Shown here in pieces: positions 13,290-22,573 of a stretch of 64,000 nucleotides of DNA. Origin of the DNA: Reticulitermes lucifugus (taxonomy: Eukaryota; Arthropoda; Insecta; Blattodea; Rhinotermitidae). The position numbers and the translations under genes are program-made. Within the stretch, counting starts at the first letter, position 1; the number at the start of each line of letters is the position of its first letter. The stretch covers positions 86,273 to 150,272 of the forward strand of contig JAKCWW010000006.1 of NCBI GenBank assembly GCA_026260175.1, in the 5' to 3' direction. A model generated the notes under the pieces. The model ran no database searches. It had not been told where the DNA came from and saw only the letters and a list, made by a program, of their open reading frames with translations.

Positions 13290-13362
13290 GTCGTGTCACC
13301 GTGTAGCCTTGTAGGTGTATTCAAACGTTTCGGAAAAACATGCTGCTTCCATCTTCAGGGTT
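13290..13362 (-). ncRNA. Degenerate hammerhead-like motif of a Penelope-like repeat
   Basis: On the minus strand CTGAAGA (13,352-13,358) is followed by T, GGAA, a loop, TTCC and then GAAAC (13,327-13,331). That is the same order as in the good copies at 15,685 and 17,254. The cleavage-site side reads GTTTG and does not pair back. Just beyond it lies a 'gtgtcaccgtgtag' stretch resembling the GACGCCGTGTAGT end of the repeats at 5,058 and 28,747, which ties this copy to that family. Confidence 0.45.
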
Positions 13363-14238
13363 GAAAGCTTAAACATATTTGACAATATGCTAAACATCTG
13401 TACCTATCTACATGTTACACTATATCAAAACTCAGACGACCCTAGTCTGAAATTATTCTTTATACATATGTTTAAAAATAACCGTGATTTGCAGTTCGTG
13501 TTTTTTCAGTTAGGAGAGAGAAACGATTTTTTAAACCGATGCGTATATGTAGCATATGTCTACAACAGGAGAGTGAAGTCTTCTGGGATAAGATACCGTG
13601 ATGATCGGAAATTACATACCGACGTTTAGGAGAAGCTTGGAGGGGGCAACAAGCTTCTATGAAACTTTGGTAACTAATTATCAATCGACATTACGTCATT
13701 TCGTAGAAGACTTCAGTCTTTGTCGAAAATGTGTCAAAATTTAAAGACAAGTGTATTATAAAGCTCGTTAAAACAAACCCACATTAGGGAGCGTGGAACA
13801 CAAATGTACGTATTTAAATACATCTAGTTGTTACGGCACTAAATCACAGACATATTTAAAAAGAATGAACACATGAATGTGTAAAGTGTACAGAAAGAAA
13901 CATCCTGTTATGAAGGATTGGAATATTGTTATTTGCAGCACAGAAAATAGGTCACAGTGATAATGGGATATGTAGCCAAAATGTAGAGCATTAGGTTTAA
14001 TTTCAATGAGATTATTTTTATGGGCTCTAATTCCTGTTTAAAGCGGATACAGAAAAATGAGGACAGTCAAACACAAATATTTATTAATGAAAAAATTCCT
14101 TTCTTCAATTAAGTGTAGCTATACGTTTCGTTTTTGTAGGCCATAATTATTCTACAAAAGAAATGAGGAATTTTATGTCATGGTATTAAAGTCTACTAAA
14201 AGGAGAAATGGGTTCTCCTCTGTACGTTTTTTTAAATT
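13363..14238. other. No recognised feature
   Basis: An open frame covering 13,315-13,629 overlaps the preceding repeat and carries no recognised domain. Confidence 0.35.
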
Positions 14239-14282
14239 GTAGTCTGAAGACGGCTTAACCAAAACCGGAAATATGTAGCTAC
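14239..14282 (+). ncRNA. Hammerhead-like motif, degenerate
   Basis: GTAGT (14,239-14,243) precedes CTGAAGA (14,244-14,250). A weak CGG/CCG hairpin follows, then GAAAT, ATGTA and GCTAC (14,278-14,282). GCTAC pairs with GTAGT as a 5-bp stem I, one pair being a wobble. The GAAAC position is changed to GGAAAT, so it is probably inactive. The whole order of parts is kept, however, which makes chance unlikely. Confidence 0.4.
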
Positions 14283-14352
14283 TTACATCAAACAAATCAA
14301 TGTGTTGTATAAAAAATTGTTATATTTAACATCTCCCCATTATGTGTTTATA

Positions 14353-14452
14353 TATATCCATATATCCATGTGTTAAACATAACAGGATGCCTCATATTAA
14401 AGTATATCCATATATCCATGTGTTAAACATAACAAGATGCCCCATATTAAGG
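14353..14452. repeat. Tandem duplication, 2 x 50 bp
   Basis: The 50-bp unit starting tatatccatatatccatgtg occurs twice back to back (14,353-14,402 and 14,403-14,452) with only a few differences. Confidence 0.9.
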
Positions 14453-15000
14453 TATTCTTTAAAGTTCTGAAGTTCTATTCCTCCCAATTATTTTTCCGTA
14501 AATTTTTTTAGGAGTATAAGTGTATCAGTAAAGTATATTTTATTTCGCATAGCTTAACCTAGGCCGAATGAAAGATGCTTGGAAAATTTCTGAAGAGCAT
14601 TAGCTATATTATCTAGCAATGAAGGAATTTTATACTTTTAAACTTTTTTGTTGTAGTTTAATTCAAATTCTCTTTGTCTGCTGAGTGATCACGGCACAAA
14701 CTACGTATTCCAATACATGGGAGAGAATTCAAGGTTTTAGTATAGTCATGACCGAAGAATTTTATTTATTTTGAATCCTTATTCAGTCGCTATCGACCTT
14801 AGCTTTTATGGGCGCAATATCTGATATTACAAATGTATCAAAGTCACATTGTTAAAGGAAGACAGACCTAAATTACACGAATCCCTGTATCTGTGTTTCT
14901 ATTCAACAAGCCGACGCTGGAGTGAAACAGAGGAATCTAGTCCAAATTCCTGCATCCCGGTTCTTCAAGATCCTTTTTCATATTGCTCTCGCTTCTAGGC
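14453..15000. other. No recognised feature
   Basis: Nothing recognised. Confidence 0.4.
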
Positions 15001-15068
15001 TTGGGTCTCCCAAGTGGTAACTTCCCTTCAGGCCTTGGGTCTCCCAAGTGGTAACTTCCCTTCAGGCT
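15001..15068. repeat. Tandem duplication, 2 x 34 bp
   Basis: The 34-bp unit beginning ttgggtctcccaagtggtaa occurs at 15,001 and again at 15,035, differing at the last base only. Confidence 0.95.
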
Positions 15069-15422
15069 TTCCGACTAGTCTTGTGTCATTCAGAAACCAA
15101 CAGTCGCCAGTTTAACTCCTTCATGAGTTAGAAGCTCTTTCCTTCAGAGCAATGATTTAATGTAACCATTTCTCACTATTCGTTTTGTATGCATTTCGTC
15201 CGAGAGGTGAAGCATGTGATCTCCACTCGCTAACAGCCCGGCCAGAAATATCGATGCTGACACAGAACATACTTCCTGAGGTTTCTGGTAAGTTTCCTAA
15301 GTCCCTTCAGACCAGGGCTGGCCAACAATCAGCCCTCGAGAAGAGTATTATTAACTAGAAAATACCGACAGTAATGAACAAATTTAATATATGACACAAA
15401 ATTCTTTAGAGGATCACTTTAA

Positions 15423-15466
15423 CTCCGACATGTTTCGGTGGCATATATACCACCATCATCAGGGAG
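15423..15466 (-). ncRNA. Hammerhead-like ribozyme motif
   Basis: On the minus strand: CTCC (stem I), CTGATGA core, one extra T, GGTGG/CCACC hairpin (stem II) with an AT-rich loop, GAAAC, AT, the triplet GTC, then GGAG closing stem I. GTC is the preferred hammerhead cleavage triplet. CATG after GAAA is self-complementary, as expected for a minimal stem III that may work as a dimer. The extra T between core and stem II departs from the canonical fold. Confidence 0.6.
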
Positions 15467-15684
15467 AGAGTTCACACCGAGAGCTGGAACACCGCTGGTA
15501 AGGTAAAATCCTTCTTGCTATGTGCACATTGCCAGAGTTACATCACAGAAGGGGACTTGCAGCGCGTACACAGTGCCTACCGTGCTTTATGGGCATGAAT
15601 TGCTGTGAAGTGACTCTTGCAATGTGCACACAGCAAGAAGGACTTTACCTTACCAGCGGTGTTCCAGCTGTCGGTGTGAATTCT

Positions 15685-15728
15685 CTCCCTGATGATGGTG
15701 GTATATATGCCACCGAAACATGTAGGAG
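15685..15728 (+). ncRNA. Hammerhead-like ribozyme motif
   Basis: CTCC (15,685-15,688), CTGATGA (15,689-15,695), an extra T, GGTGG (15,697-15,701) pairing with CCACC (15,710-15,714), GAAAC (15,715-15,719), AT, GTA (15,722-15,724) and GGAG closing stem I. It mirrors the minus-strand copy in the opposite arm but has GTA in place of GTC at the expected cleavage triplet. Both fit the NUH rule. Confidence 0.6.
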
Positions 15729-16384
15729 TTAAATTGATCTTCTAAAGACTTTGTGTCATGTATTAAATTGTGCATTACTGTTGGTACTTTGTTGTTAATA
15801 ATACGATATAATGCACGGTGTAAACGACGCAGTGAAACCCGAGGAAAGTATTTGCGGCCCTCGGTCGCTTGAATATTCTCAGTAATACAGTTTAACAAAC
15901 ATAATAGGTCTATAGAATATAATATGGCAACTTTATAGGCAGAGAAAATGTTTAGAAAATATAACTCATCACTTTTAAGAGATCACACAGCAAACTAACC
16001 GTTCTTTGTGTTTTACCGGTTTCAGTACGGCCTGCTACCCTGTCATTCAAACGTACTTTTAGAGTAACTTATTGTTTGCAAATAACGGCCTTCTAGTTAA
16101 TGCAATTCCATCCCGCCTTTTCGATAAATGTACACACACGTGCGGACCTCAGGGGAGTCCTTAAAGACTTATGTGCTTCTCCTGTGATTTGAAGTTGTCC
16201 ACCCCTGCCTTCAGACATTTCCAGGACTGTACCCTATGTCGGCCTCCACCTCTGTGTTTCACCTTTCGAACACGTTATTCACTATCCTTCAATCATCCGA
16301 TGTAATACGTTCTTGACTTACTGAATGCGACCTTGAACAAAGAACTACAAACTGCTAAACACGACAGTGGTAGTGCTGTAGACT

Positions 16385-16545
16385 TGTATTCGGGCGGAGA
16401 CCGGTTTGAATCCTGACCAGTGCAAGGGTTATCCTGAATAAAAGTATTGTTTTCCCCAGTCCTTTCAGGCTAAAATTGGCTTACAGTCCACAGACCACCA
16501 GATTATCCTCGCGGAGGTAGGCTCGTCTGGTGAGGTGGTGGCTAG
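16385..16545 (+). mobile_element. SINE-like tRNA-headed repeat fragment
   Basis: A B-box-like ggtttgaatcctg lies near 16,402-16,414. It is followed by 'gttatcctgaataaaagt', 'ttttccccagtcc' and 'ccacagaccacc'. Layout fits a diverged SINE, and 23,255-23,420 has a similar head. Exact ends are not visible. Confidence 0.4.
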
Positions 16546-16948
16546 GGGGGGGGCTACAGGACTGCTATTGGTAGGAATGAGAGTTCTACTACTACACCAC
16601 ATAGACTGAAATAGGCTGAAGACACCAAGCATTTCGAGTAGCCTACAGCGAACGAGCGCACAGTAAGAATGCTTTCAGGATGAGAAGTAGCAACTGCTCA
16701 TTTATAACTAAATCTTGCGCATGCGTATTTATCACGTTTCTAGCCGGCATCATCTCCTAGTCTGTGGACAGTAGTGTGGACTAAACCTCTTCGTCCAAGA
16801 TTGTTTAAATTTTAATGTTTTTATTCTCTTTGTGTTGTAAATATAAACGTCACATCTACCAGACCTACCTTATATCCGATAACTACCTTGAAGATTACAA
16901 TATTTAACAGGATAAGATAATATCTTTTATATGATGTACAGCCAAGGC
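16546..16948. other. No recognised feature
   Basis: Contains a G-run at about 16,546 and nothing else recognised. Confidence 0.35.
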
Positions 16949-17068
16949 AGCCGGTGCGTAGGGCTGACAACTTTACCACCTTCATACGCCGATTGTCTAG
17001 AGATTCTGGGACCCTCAAACTCCTGAAGCCCTAAGGGCCTATCCAGGCCTGTAATGGGATAGCTTTAT
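16949..17068 (+). mobile_element. SINE family 3, 3' fragment
   Basis: It matches, on the opposite strand, the body left of the gap at 23,946-24,040: 'taccaccttcat', 'tgtctagagattctggga', 'cctgaagccctaagg', 'cctgtaatgggat'. Only the 3' portion is present here. Confidence 0.6.
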
Positions 17069-17199
17069 GTGATGTACAGCTACGATTCCCACCCATCATT
17101 TTAATATGTATATGACATATAAAGGTTTTTTACTTATAGCTTTTTATACTTAGGGTTTTATATTTGATATCAATGGTGTCTGTAACAAGACTGAGATCT

Positions 17200-17345
17200 C
17201 AACCTTGAAAGGCTATTAATTGCACTTGTAGAGTTTTATTTTTCTACTTTCTTAAACCCAGCCTGATGATGGCTTATTGAAAGCCGAAACATGTACGTGT
17301 AGCTGGGTTTTAAACCACTAAAATATAAGTCGTGTTCCACGGATA
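17200..17345 (+). mobile_element. Penelope-like terminal fragment carrying an intact hammerhead motif
   Basis: This holds the best-formed motif in the window (17,254-17,310), with flanking text that continues on both sides but shows no open reading frame. Boundaries are set only by where the motif's surroundings stop looking structured. Only the ribozyme-like part is clear. Confidence 0.5.
17254..17310 (+). ncRNA. Hammerhead ribozyme-like motif, best copy
   Basis: Stem I is a perfect 9-bp helix, AAACCCAGC (17,254-17,262) with GCTGGGTTT (17,302-17,310). Between them come CTGATGA (17,263-17,269), one extra T, stem II GGCTT (17,271-17,275) with AAGCC (17,281-17,285), GAAAC (17,286-17,290), a short stem III (CA with TG, loop TGTACG) and GTA (17,299-17,301) as the expected cleavage triplet. 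All conserved hammerhead core bases are present. The one deviation is the extra T before stem II. Such motifs with minimal stem III are known from the terminal repeats of Penelope-like retroelements. Self-cleavage here is inferred. Confidence 0.7.
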
Positions 17346-17460
17346 TAACAGTTGGTTTTATTGTCTTCACGAATGTTTCCTTCCAATTCCATTCCAATTC
17401 ATTTGTCAACATTCATTCTTTTATTGAGTAAGAATATCTGTGTTGCCATATTGACTAGGC

Positions 17461-17695
17461 TACGAGCTGAATAAACTAAGAATTATGGTTCGATTCTCGG
17501 AAAGAGCAAGGTAGTTGTCTTAATCAAAAAGTGTAGACCGAATTTAGAACCCACCGAGCCTCCTGTTAAATAAATAAGGAAGTAAAGTGACCAGGGGTAG
17601 GGATCTAATAACTGACCTCTATTTAGGGCCAAGATTAAGAATGTGTCGAGCTATAACTCCACTCCGTCTTATGCATTTATACTGTAGTGCTTAAC
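17461..17695 (+). mobile_element. SINE family 1-like, diverged copy
   Basis: A B-box-like ggttcgattctcgg (near 17,488) is followed by the family-1 body order: 'cgagcctcctgttaaata', 'gtgaccaggggt', 'tagggccaagattaa', 'ataactccactccgtctta'. It is old and lacks a clear head or target duplication. Confidence 0.5.
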
Positions 17696-17759
17696 GAAGA
17701 ACGTGCACACCTTTACTTTTAACTTGTAGGCTACCATTACACTCTATAGTTTGAAATCT

Positions 17760-17920
17760 GCGCCCTCCTGGGATATAATGTGTGAAGATGGGACCGATAC
17801 GTTGTCCCGAAACGTCGGTAAACCATTACCACACGATGCTGCGTAATATTCCAGAAGAGCGCAGAGCTCATCAACATCGCGGCGGAAGCCTGAAATCAAG
17901 ACTTTATAGTTTGGCCTGAG
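17760..17920 (+). mobile_element. Penelope-like fragment with degenerate hammerhead core
   Basis: TGAAGA (17,783-17,788) is followed by T, a perfect GGGAC/GTCCC hairpin (17,790-17,794 with 17,804-17,808), GAAAC (17,809-17,813) and GTCGGTA. The first core base is G in place of C, and stem I no longer pairs. Downstream, cgcggcggaagcctgaaatc (about 17,878-17,897) recurs at 62,118-62,137 as cgcgacggaagcctaaaatc, so this 3' flank belongs to a repeated element. Confidence 0.5.
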
Positions 17921-18289
17921 TTACTGATAGCGTCGTTAAATAAAGGACAAATAAAAAGCCACGATTCCCGAGATGTATCCCCACAGACCTCAAGCTTTCG
18001 TCACCAACTTACACAGAAGTCCGTTACGTCTCTCTCAGCCTGGTTTACTTTAGCATTTTCGTGTATTATAGGTCTATTTGCTGCTCGCCCTTTCCTCCCA
18101 GGTGACTTTGGTGTTGTCAGTAGAAGCGTAAAGCGTAGAGGAGACAACAAGACACACGCCATTACATGTCACTTAAGCCTACACATGTACTGAAGTAGAA
18201 GTTTGCCGCACCGTAAAGACGAGAGTTAGTTTGGGGACAGACCTGTATCTTCACGCACTCGGCATTAGAGGGATACGAATGTTGTACTT
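17921..18289. other. No recognised feature
   Basis: Nothing recognised. Confidence 0.35.
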
Positions 18290-18462
18290 TAATTACCAGC
18301 TGCCACATACTCGGAAAAATACAGCCACCACCCGACTCGGCTCAAGTCGGTCTCTGATATCCCGGAGAAAAGAAGAATATCTGCCTCCACCGAGAATCAA
18401 ACCCGATTGCTTGAGTGTCCAGTTATTAGCCTCGTCGCTATATCGACTGTGCTATTCGGGCT
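18290..18462 (-). mobile_element. tRNA-headed SINE, 5' part
   Basis: The minus strand starts AGCCCGAATAGCACAGTCG (18,462 downward), an A-box region, and reaches a B box GGGTTTGATTCTCGG. It resembles the family-1 head with an insertion between the boxes. The body continues to about 18,290 and then fades. Confidence 0.6.
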
Positions 18463-19549
18463 CCCGTTTGTCAGGGCTTATGATATGCATTGTTCCGGAC
18501 TGCCTCGGAAACCTATACTTACGAACATAGAGGTACCCTTTCTTTTTCATTTGAAGGCAACCCCGGGGTAGGAAAATGCTCATGTCAGGACGGGTCCTGC
18601 GTTTATTTTAATTTTATAGTTCATATCCCAGATCTATAGAGTAACAGAAACGTGATGAGTGATTTGGCCTTGCTACTTGCTGTCAAGCCTGCTGAACTCT
18701 TCGAAAGTATTGCGCAGTAAATGGAGTGTAGAATGCGTTATCGGCACAGAGCAGCCAGCTCATATAGCACTTAAAGCCTTATAATCTTGCTTTTCTGTAC
18801 CAGCAGACTGTAGAGAGAGGAAAGTTTGGCACATTAATCCATCACTTTGCCCAATCCTCTTCTAGCGAGCGTGAACAAAAACTTGTTATTCAAAACAGGC
18901 GAGGGATTCTTAACTAAATGATTCACAACTCTGTTGTGATGACAGCCTGCACTTGGATGTCGAAACTACAGTCTACTAAGCATTCTGTCTGTAGATCTGT
19001 AGCTAGGTATAAGTTATTACAAACATGGAATTTAATGCTACTTGACGAAAGTACATGTATCTTAATCGAATATACGCAGAGAAATTTTGCATTTTGCTAC
19101 AAGATTTTATTGACTGCTTCTCTGTGACTCGACTATGTTTTTACGTGAGAGTAAAGACTTATATTGCGTCAGCCTTTTAAGCATGAAGTTTATTTACATG
19201 ACGTACACAACTTTAGTTCCCAACTCACACAGAACATATTTGATTCCAATTATAAAGACCAAATCATTAACGCTGGGTAGGAAGAAATCCATGTGTATTC
19301 ACAGTCATTTTTGAACTCTTTATTTTGTGCTGGAAGCAAAATTTGGGGATATGAGTATTAAAATCGGTAGTGAATGTAGTTACTACCTTGCTTTACGTGT
19401 CTGATACATCATATTATTTATTTTTTTAGAGCTTTCAGTTAATGGAGGTCTGCATCGACATTATTAAGTCTCTAACAATAATAACTTGAAAACAGGTACG
19501 TTGTGAATTATGTTTAGCAGTGAAGAGGTCCAAGACACAACAGCTGAAA
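18463..19549. other. No recognised feature
   Basis: Nothing recognised. Confidence 0.4.
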
Positions 19550-19680
19550 AAGACAGAGTCTTTCTTGAGAAGAAAATAGTGGTTTAGTTGCTCGAGATTT
19601 CCCCGCCTCAATGGAACCCAGAAGTTCATTACCGTGCTCAAAACAGCCCGCCACTCTTCTTTATCCCAAGCCACATGAAT
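19550..19680 (-). pseudogene. LINE 3' end fragment
   Basis: The minus-strand translation contains WDKEEWRAVLSTVMNFWVP, the C-terminal signature of the LINE family found several times here (compare DRDRW..V..VMNLRVP). It is followed by the usual non-coding tail matching 9,565-9,670. This is a 5'-truncated copy. Confidence 0.6.
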
Positions 19681-20484
19681 TCAGACAACACACTCATTTA
19701 ATGATCTGTAAAATTCAGTTTTATATTAATCTGAAATCTGTTTCTAAGTCCTCAAATTTTTCTTCTCTTTAAGTTTCCTCACTAATGTTCCATAAGCATG
19801 TCTCATCTCAGCTTCTTGACTCAATTACCATAATAATATTTCGTGAAGGGGAGAGTTACAGATTATTCACAATGCAGTTTTAACCATTCTCCTGTTACTT
19901 AAACTTACTTACGCCCAACCATTCTACTTATAAATTTATTCTCAAATATCCTCAATATTTTATTTCCTTCAGGGATTATCCAAGTATTTATGTCATACGA
20001 AATTTTATATAATTTATCTATTCAATAATTTAATCCTTAATAATCTTCAAGCAAAATATTTATTTTATTTATATAAGAAAGGGTACACAGACTTCTCGAA
20101 TTACCTTAGTTAAGTCAGATGATATTCCTGTAGATGATAAGGGTGTTAGGAAACTAAAGTACAAGTACTGTCAACCAGGAAAATAAACCCACGGTGTACA
20201 AAATTTTCCATTTATTTACCATCGATCCAAAGGTTTTAGGCTTAAGTGACCATTGACAGAGATTAAAACGAAATTGCCGCAAGCTTTCAAGAACATTACA
20301 TGTTAAAATTTTAAAAGTAAACATAAAGTAAAAGGTAAGAGTAACATGTAGAAACGTACGTAGTAAATGAACGGAATGTACAGTGCCCTGTTGGTATGTT
20401 TCCTTGCTATACTGAAGTACACAGTAATAATGTATTATAGCAACCTCAACCTACTGCGGTATCAAGAAACACAAAACTGACCAT
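19681..20484. other. No recognised feature
   Basis: Nothing recognised; AT-rich. Confidence 0.4.
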
Positions 20485-20965
20485 TTATCGGACAGTAATT
20501 AGATCGGTAGTAAAGCATGGCTAGGAAGTTTGGAGATTGAACAGAAGCGATGAAAACGCCTTAGCAATATGTGAAAGGAAATTATTGAAAAAATATTTGT
20601 CTCAGTAAAATAAAATAGTATATTGATGATCTGCACCAATCATGAGTTTATGAATCTGCATAGAGAACCAGAAACGAGTATGATCTCGAAAATTAGAAAA
20701 ATAAGGTTACGATGGTTACGACATGTGAAAAGAATGCCAGAAGAAAGAACTGTGAAGAAAGTACTTAAGAACATCCCATAAGGAAAAAAGGTCCGTTGGA
20801 AAGCCAAGGAAGAGGTAGTTGGACGATGTTGAAAATGCTCTGAAGGAAATGGTGTTAGAGGGTGGAGAAAAATAGCTATGTATAGAGACGCCTGGTAATT
20901 GATGCTGAAGGCGGCCAAGGTCCTGCATGCACCGTACAACCAGTGCAGAAGTAGAAGCACTCTCA
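20485..20965 (+). pseudogene. LINE 3' fragment of a second family
   Basis: With frame changes, the plus strand reads YRTVIRSVVKHG near 20,490, ERKLLKKIF near 20,570, then LRWLRHVKRMPEERTVKKV and GVRGWRKIAMYRDAW near 20,710-20,895. This is the C-terminal region after the reverse transcriptase of an arthropod LINE (usual form RWLGHV.RM..ER..K and GWRKIA.DRDAWK). It differs from the family at 35,690. There are stops at several places and no complete frame. Confidence 0.65.
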
Positions 20966-21834
20966 ACCATTAACTCTATCACTATATATTCAAGTCATAT
21001 CATCTCTCCACACAACCGGTTTAGATGCGTCTTCACTTATTACTCAGGCAATATATGAATGTTGTTGTAATTGTCATGGGTGGTCCTGAAGCCGTAACAA
21101 TCGCCTGTCAAAGAAGTGAAAATTCAGATAAGAGGTTTTCTAGATGCATTTAACTTGTGATATGCATCGCGTTAATGACAAGCAGACTTTTTAAAGTAAT
21201 TTACTGAAATAAACGTTCATAATTTATGTAATCCGATGAGGATTAAGAAAGTACCACAAAGCACTTTACAAGCAGTTTTGTTTATTAAATACTTATTTAT
21301 ATTTCTTTCTTTCGAATTGCATACGACAGTGTTAAAAACAATTTCCCGTTAAAATATTTTAACACATATTTATTTTGAAAATCCCCTTTTATGTTATATT
21401 ACATGTAATTCCTATTAAGTAATTTAGCGTCATTCGAGCATCAGCCTTGTGAGCTTGTGTATGTGCAGACATACGACAGCGCTTTACGAATTACGTAAAT
21501 GTGGTACAGAGATGAACTCTGGTGTACCTTGGAATCCAGGAGAATCCCTTTTATGTAAATTGAGGTACTGGACTGCGTGTTACTGTAACTTGCATGTGAA
21601 GCTGTTAGACATTGGCAACGCCTTGTCCTAGATTATATGGGAATGTACTAAATTCCACGACGGTTTTATAACTCGCAACTGGAAATGTCCCTCAATCTTG
21701 TTCGTATAAGGCGAATCGCAATGCTCTAATTATGTTGTTGCTTTGCTAATTGCCGGCTGTTGATGTTGGTACAGGTTTTTGTTTGAGGAAGAGAAAGCTC
21801 AGACGGAACGGATTTACTAAAATCCTCTCGGTAG
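20966..21834. other. No recognised feature
   Basis: Nothing recognised. Confidence 0.4.
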
Positions 21835-21905
21835 ATGAACCACGTCACAAGTGACTTAAAACCCAGTGTTTCGGAGACGTTCTCTATCTCCGTCATCAGG
21901 ATTGA
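21835..21905 (-). ncRNA. Hammerhead-like motif lacking a clear cleavage side
   Basis: The minus strand has CTGATGA (21,893-21,899), one extra base, a perfect GGAGA/TCTCC hairpin with a 9-base loop, then GAAAC (21,878-21,882). What follows is ACTGGG, with no NUH triplet, and stem I does not close. The core and hairpin are conserved, but it is probably inactive. Confidence 0.5.
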
Positions 21906-22103
21906 TACGTACAAAGCGGATGGTCTCTAGGCAAGATTGTTGCATAATTAATCGACGAATAAATCTTGCATTAAACTCGGTTGATATTTGTATAAATTAC
22001 ATGAATTAATGACAGGTATTCAGTTCTGTGGTGCATTCAAAAACTGAGAATATTAATTCGTGTGTCTGTGTGCCTGAATATGCATGTGTATATCTATATA
22101 ATT

Positions 22104-22364
22104 TTGTGGCGCAACAGCGCAAATCGTGCTTAGGCTTCATTGTAGATGTTCCTAGATCACACACAATCAGACACACACACACACACACACACGGTAGGAC
22201 TCGTCTGAACGCGTGATCAGTCCCTTGCTGGGACTGCTACATGCACAACACACAACGTGCACAAAAGATGAATATCCATATCCTCAGGGGATTCGAACCC
22301 GCGATCCCAGCACTCGAGCGGCCGCATACTTAAGCCATAGAGAGCACGGCCACAGGGATCGGCC
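22104..22364 (-). mobile_element. SINE family 2, copy with an internal CA expansion
   Basis: The minus strand starts at 22,364 with GGCCGATCCCTGTGGCCGTG and has a B-box-like GGGTTCGAATCCCC. The 3' end near 22,104 matches the family-2 fragment at 55,880-55,943. A (CA)n run at 22,169-22,192 sits where the copies at 34,979 and 50,327 have ordinary 'gtgtgtct' text, so a short TG-rich spot has expanded into a microsatellite. Confidence 0.7.
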
Positions 22365-22375
22365 ACGTATTTTTT

Positions 22376-22573
22376 CTGTGTGTGTGTATGTATGTATGTA
22401 TTATATATGTGTGTATATGTATTTATATATGAATATGTATTTATGCATGTATATAATTACGTATATGTATGTAATGTATGTATGTATGTGTATGTATGCA
22501 TGTATGTGTGTATGTGTATATATACACACATACACATACACACATACATACATACACACACACATACATGTGT
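22376..22573. repeat. TG/TATG/CA microsatellite, partly palindromic
   Basis: TG and TATG repeats change at about 22,520 into their complement (ACACATACACATAC), so the centre around tgtgtatatatacaca is self-complementary. Confidence 0.9.

Larger units (their letters stand above)
15345..15804. repeat. 460-bp inverted repeat of two hammerhead-bearing Penelope-like ends
   Basis: The left arm 15,345-15,548 and right arm 15,602-15,804 are imperfect reverse complements of about 200 bp, separated by about 53 bp. Each arm carries one hammerhead-like motif (15,423-15,466 minus and 15,685-15,728 plus) and the same flanking text, for example 'gacacaaa...ttctttagaggatc' against 'gatcttctaaagactttgtgtc'. 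The arms differ at many positions, so the arrangement is not recent. It sits inside the hAT element above. Penelope-like elements are known to carry hammerheads in their terminal repeats and to leave rearranged, partly inverted copies. Assignment to that group rests on the motif, as no reverse transcriptase is present here. Confidence 0.75.
15313..16207. mobile_element. hAT-type element interrupted by a palindromic insertion
   Basis: The left end CAGGGCTGGCCAACAATC and the right end, read in reverse complement as CAGGGGTGGACAACTTC, form a hAT-like terminal inverted repeat. The bases ccttcagac lie directly outside both ends (15,304-15,312 and 16,208-16,216). This fits an 8-bp hAT duplication extended by one chance match. 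Inside, 15,345-15,804 is a separate inverted-repeat element. The remaining host element is about 435 bp with no open frame. A 'gcggccctcgg' stretch near 15,855 recalls the subterminal sequence of such elements. Confidence 0.7.
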
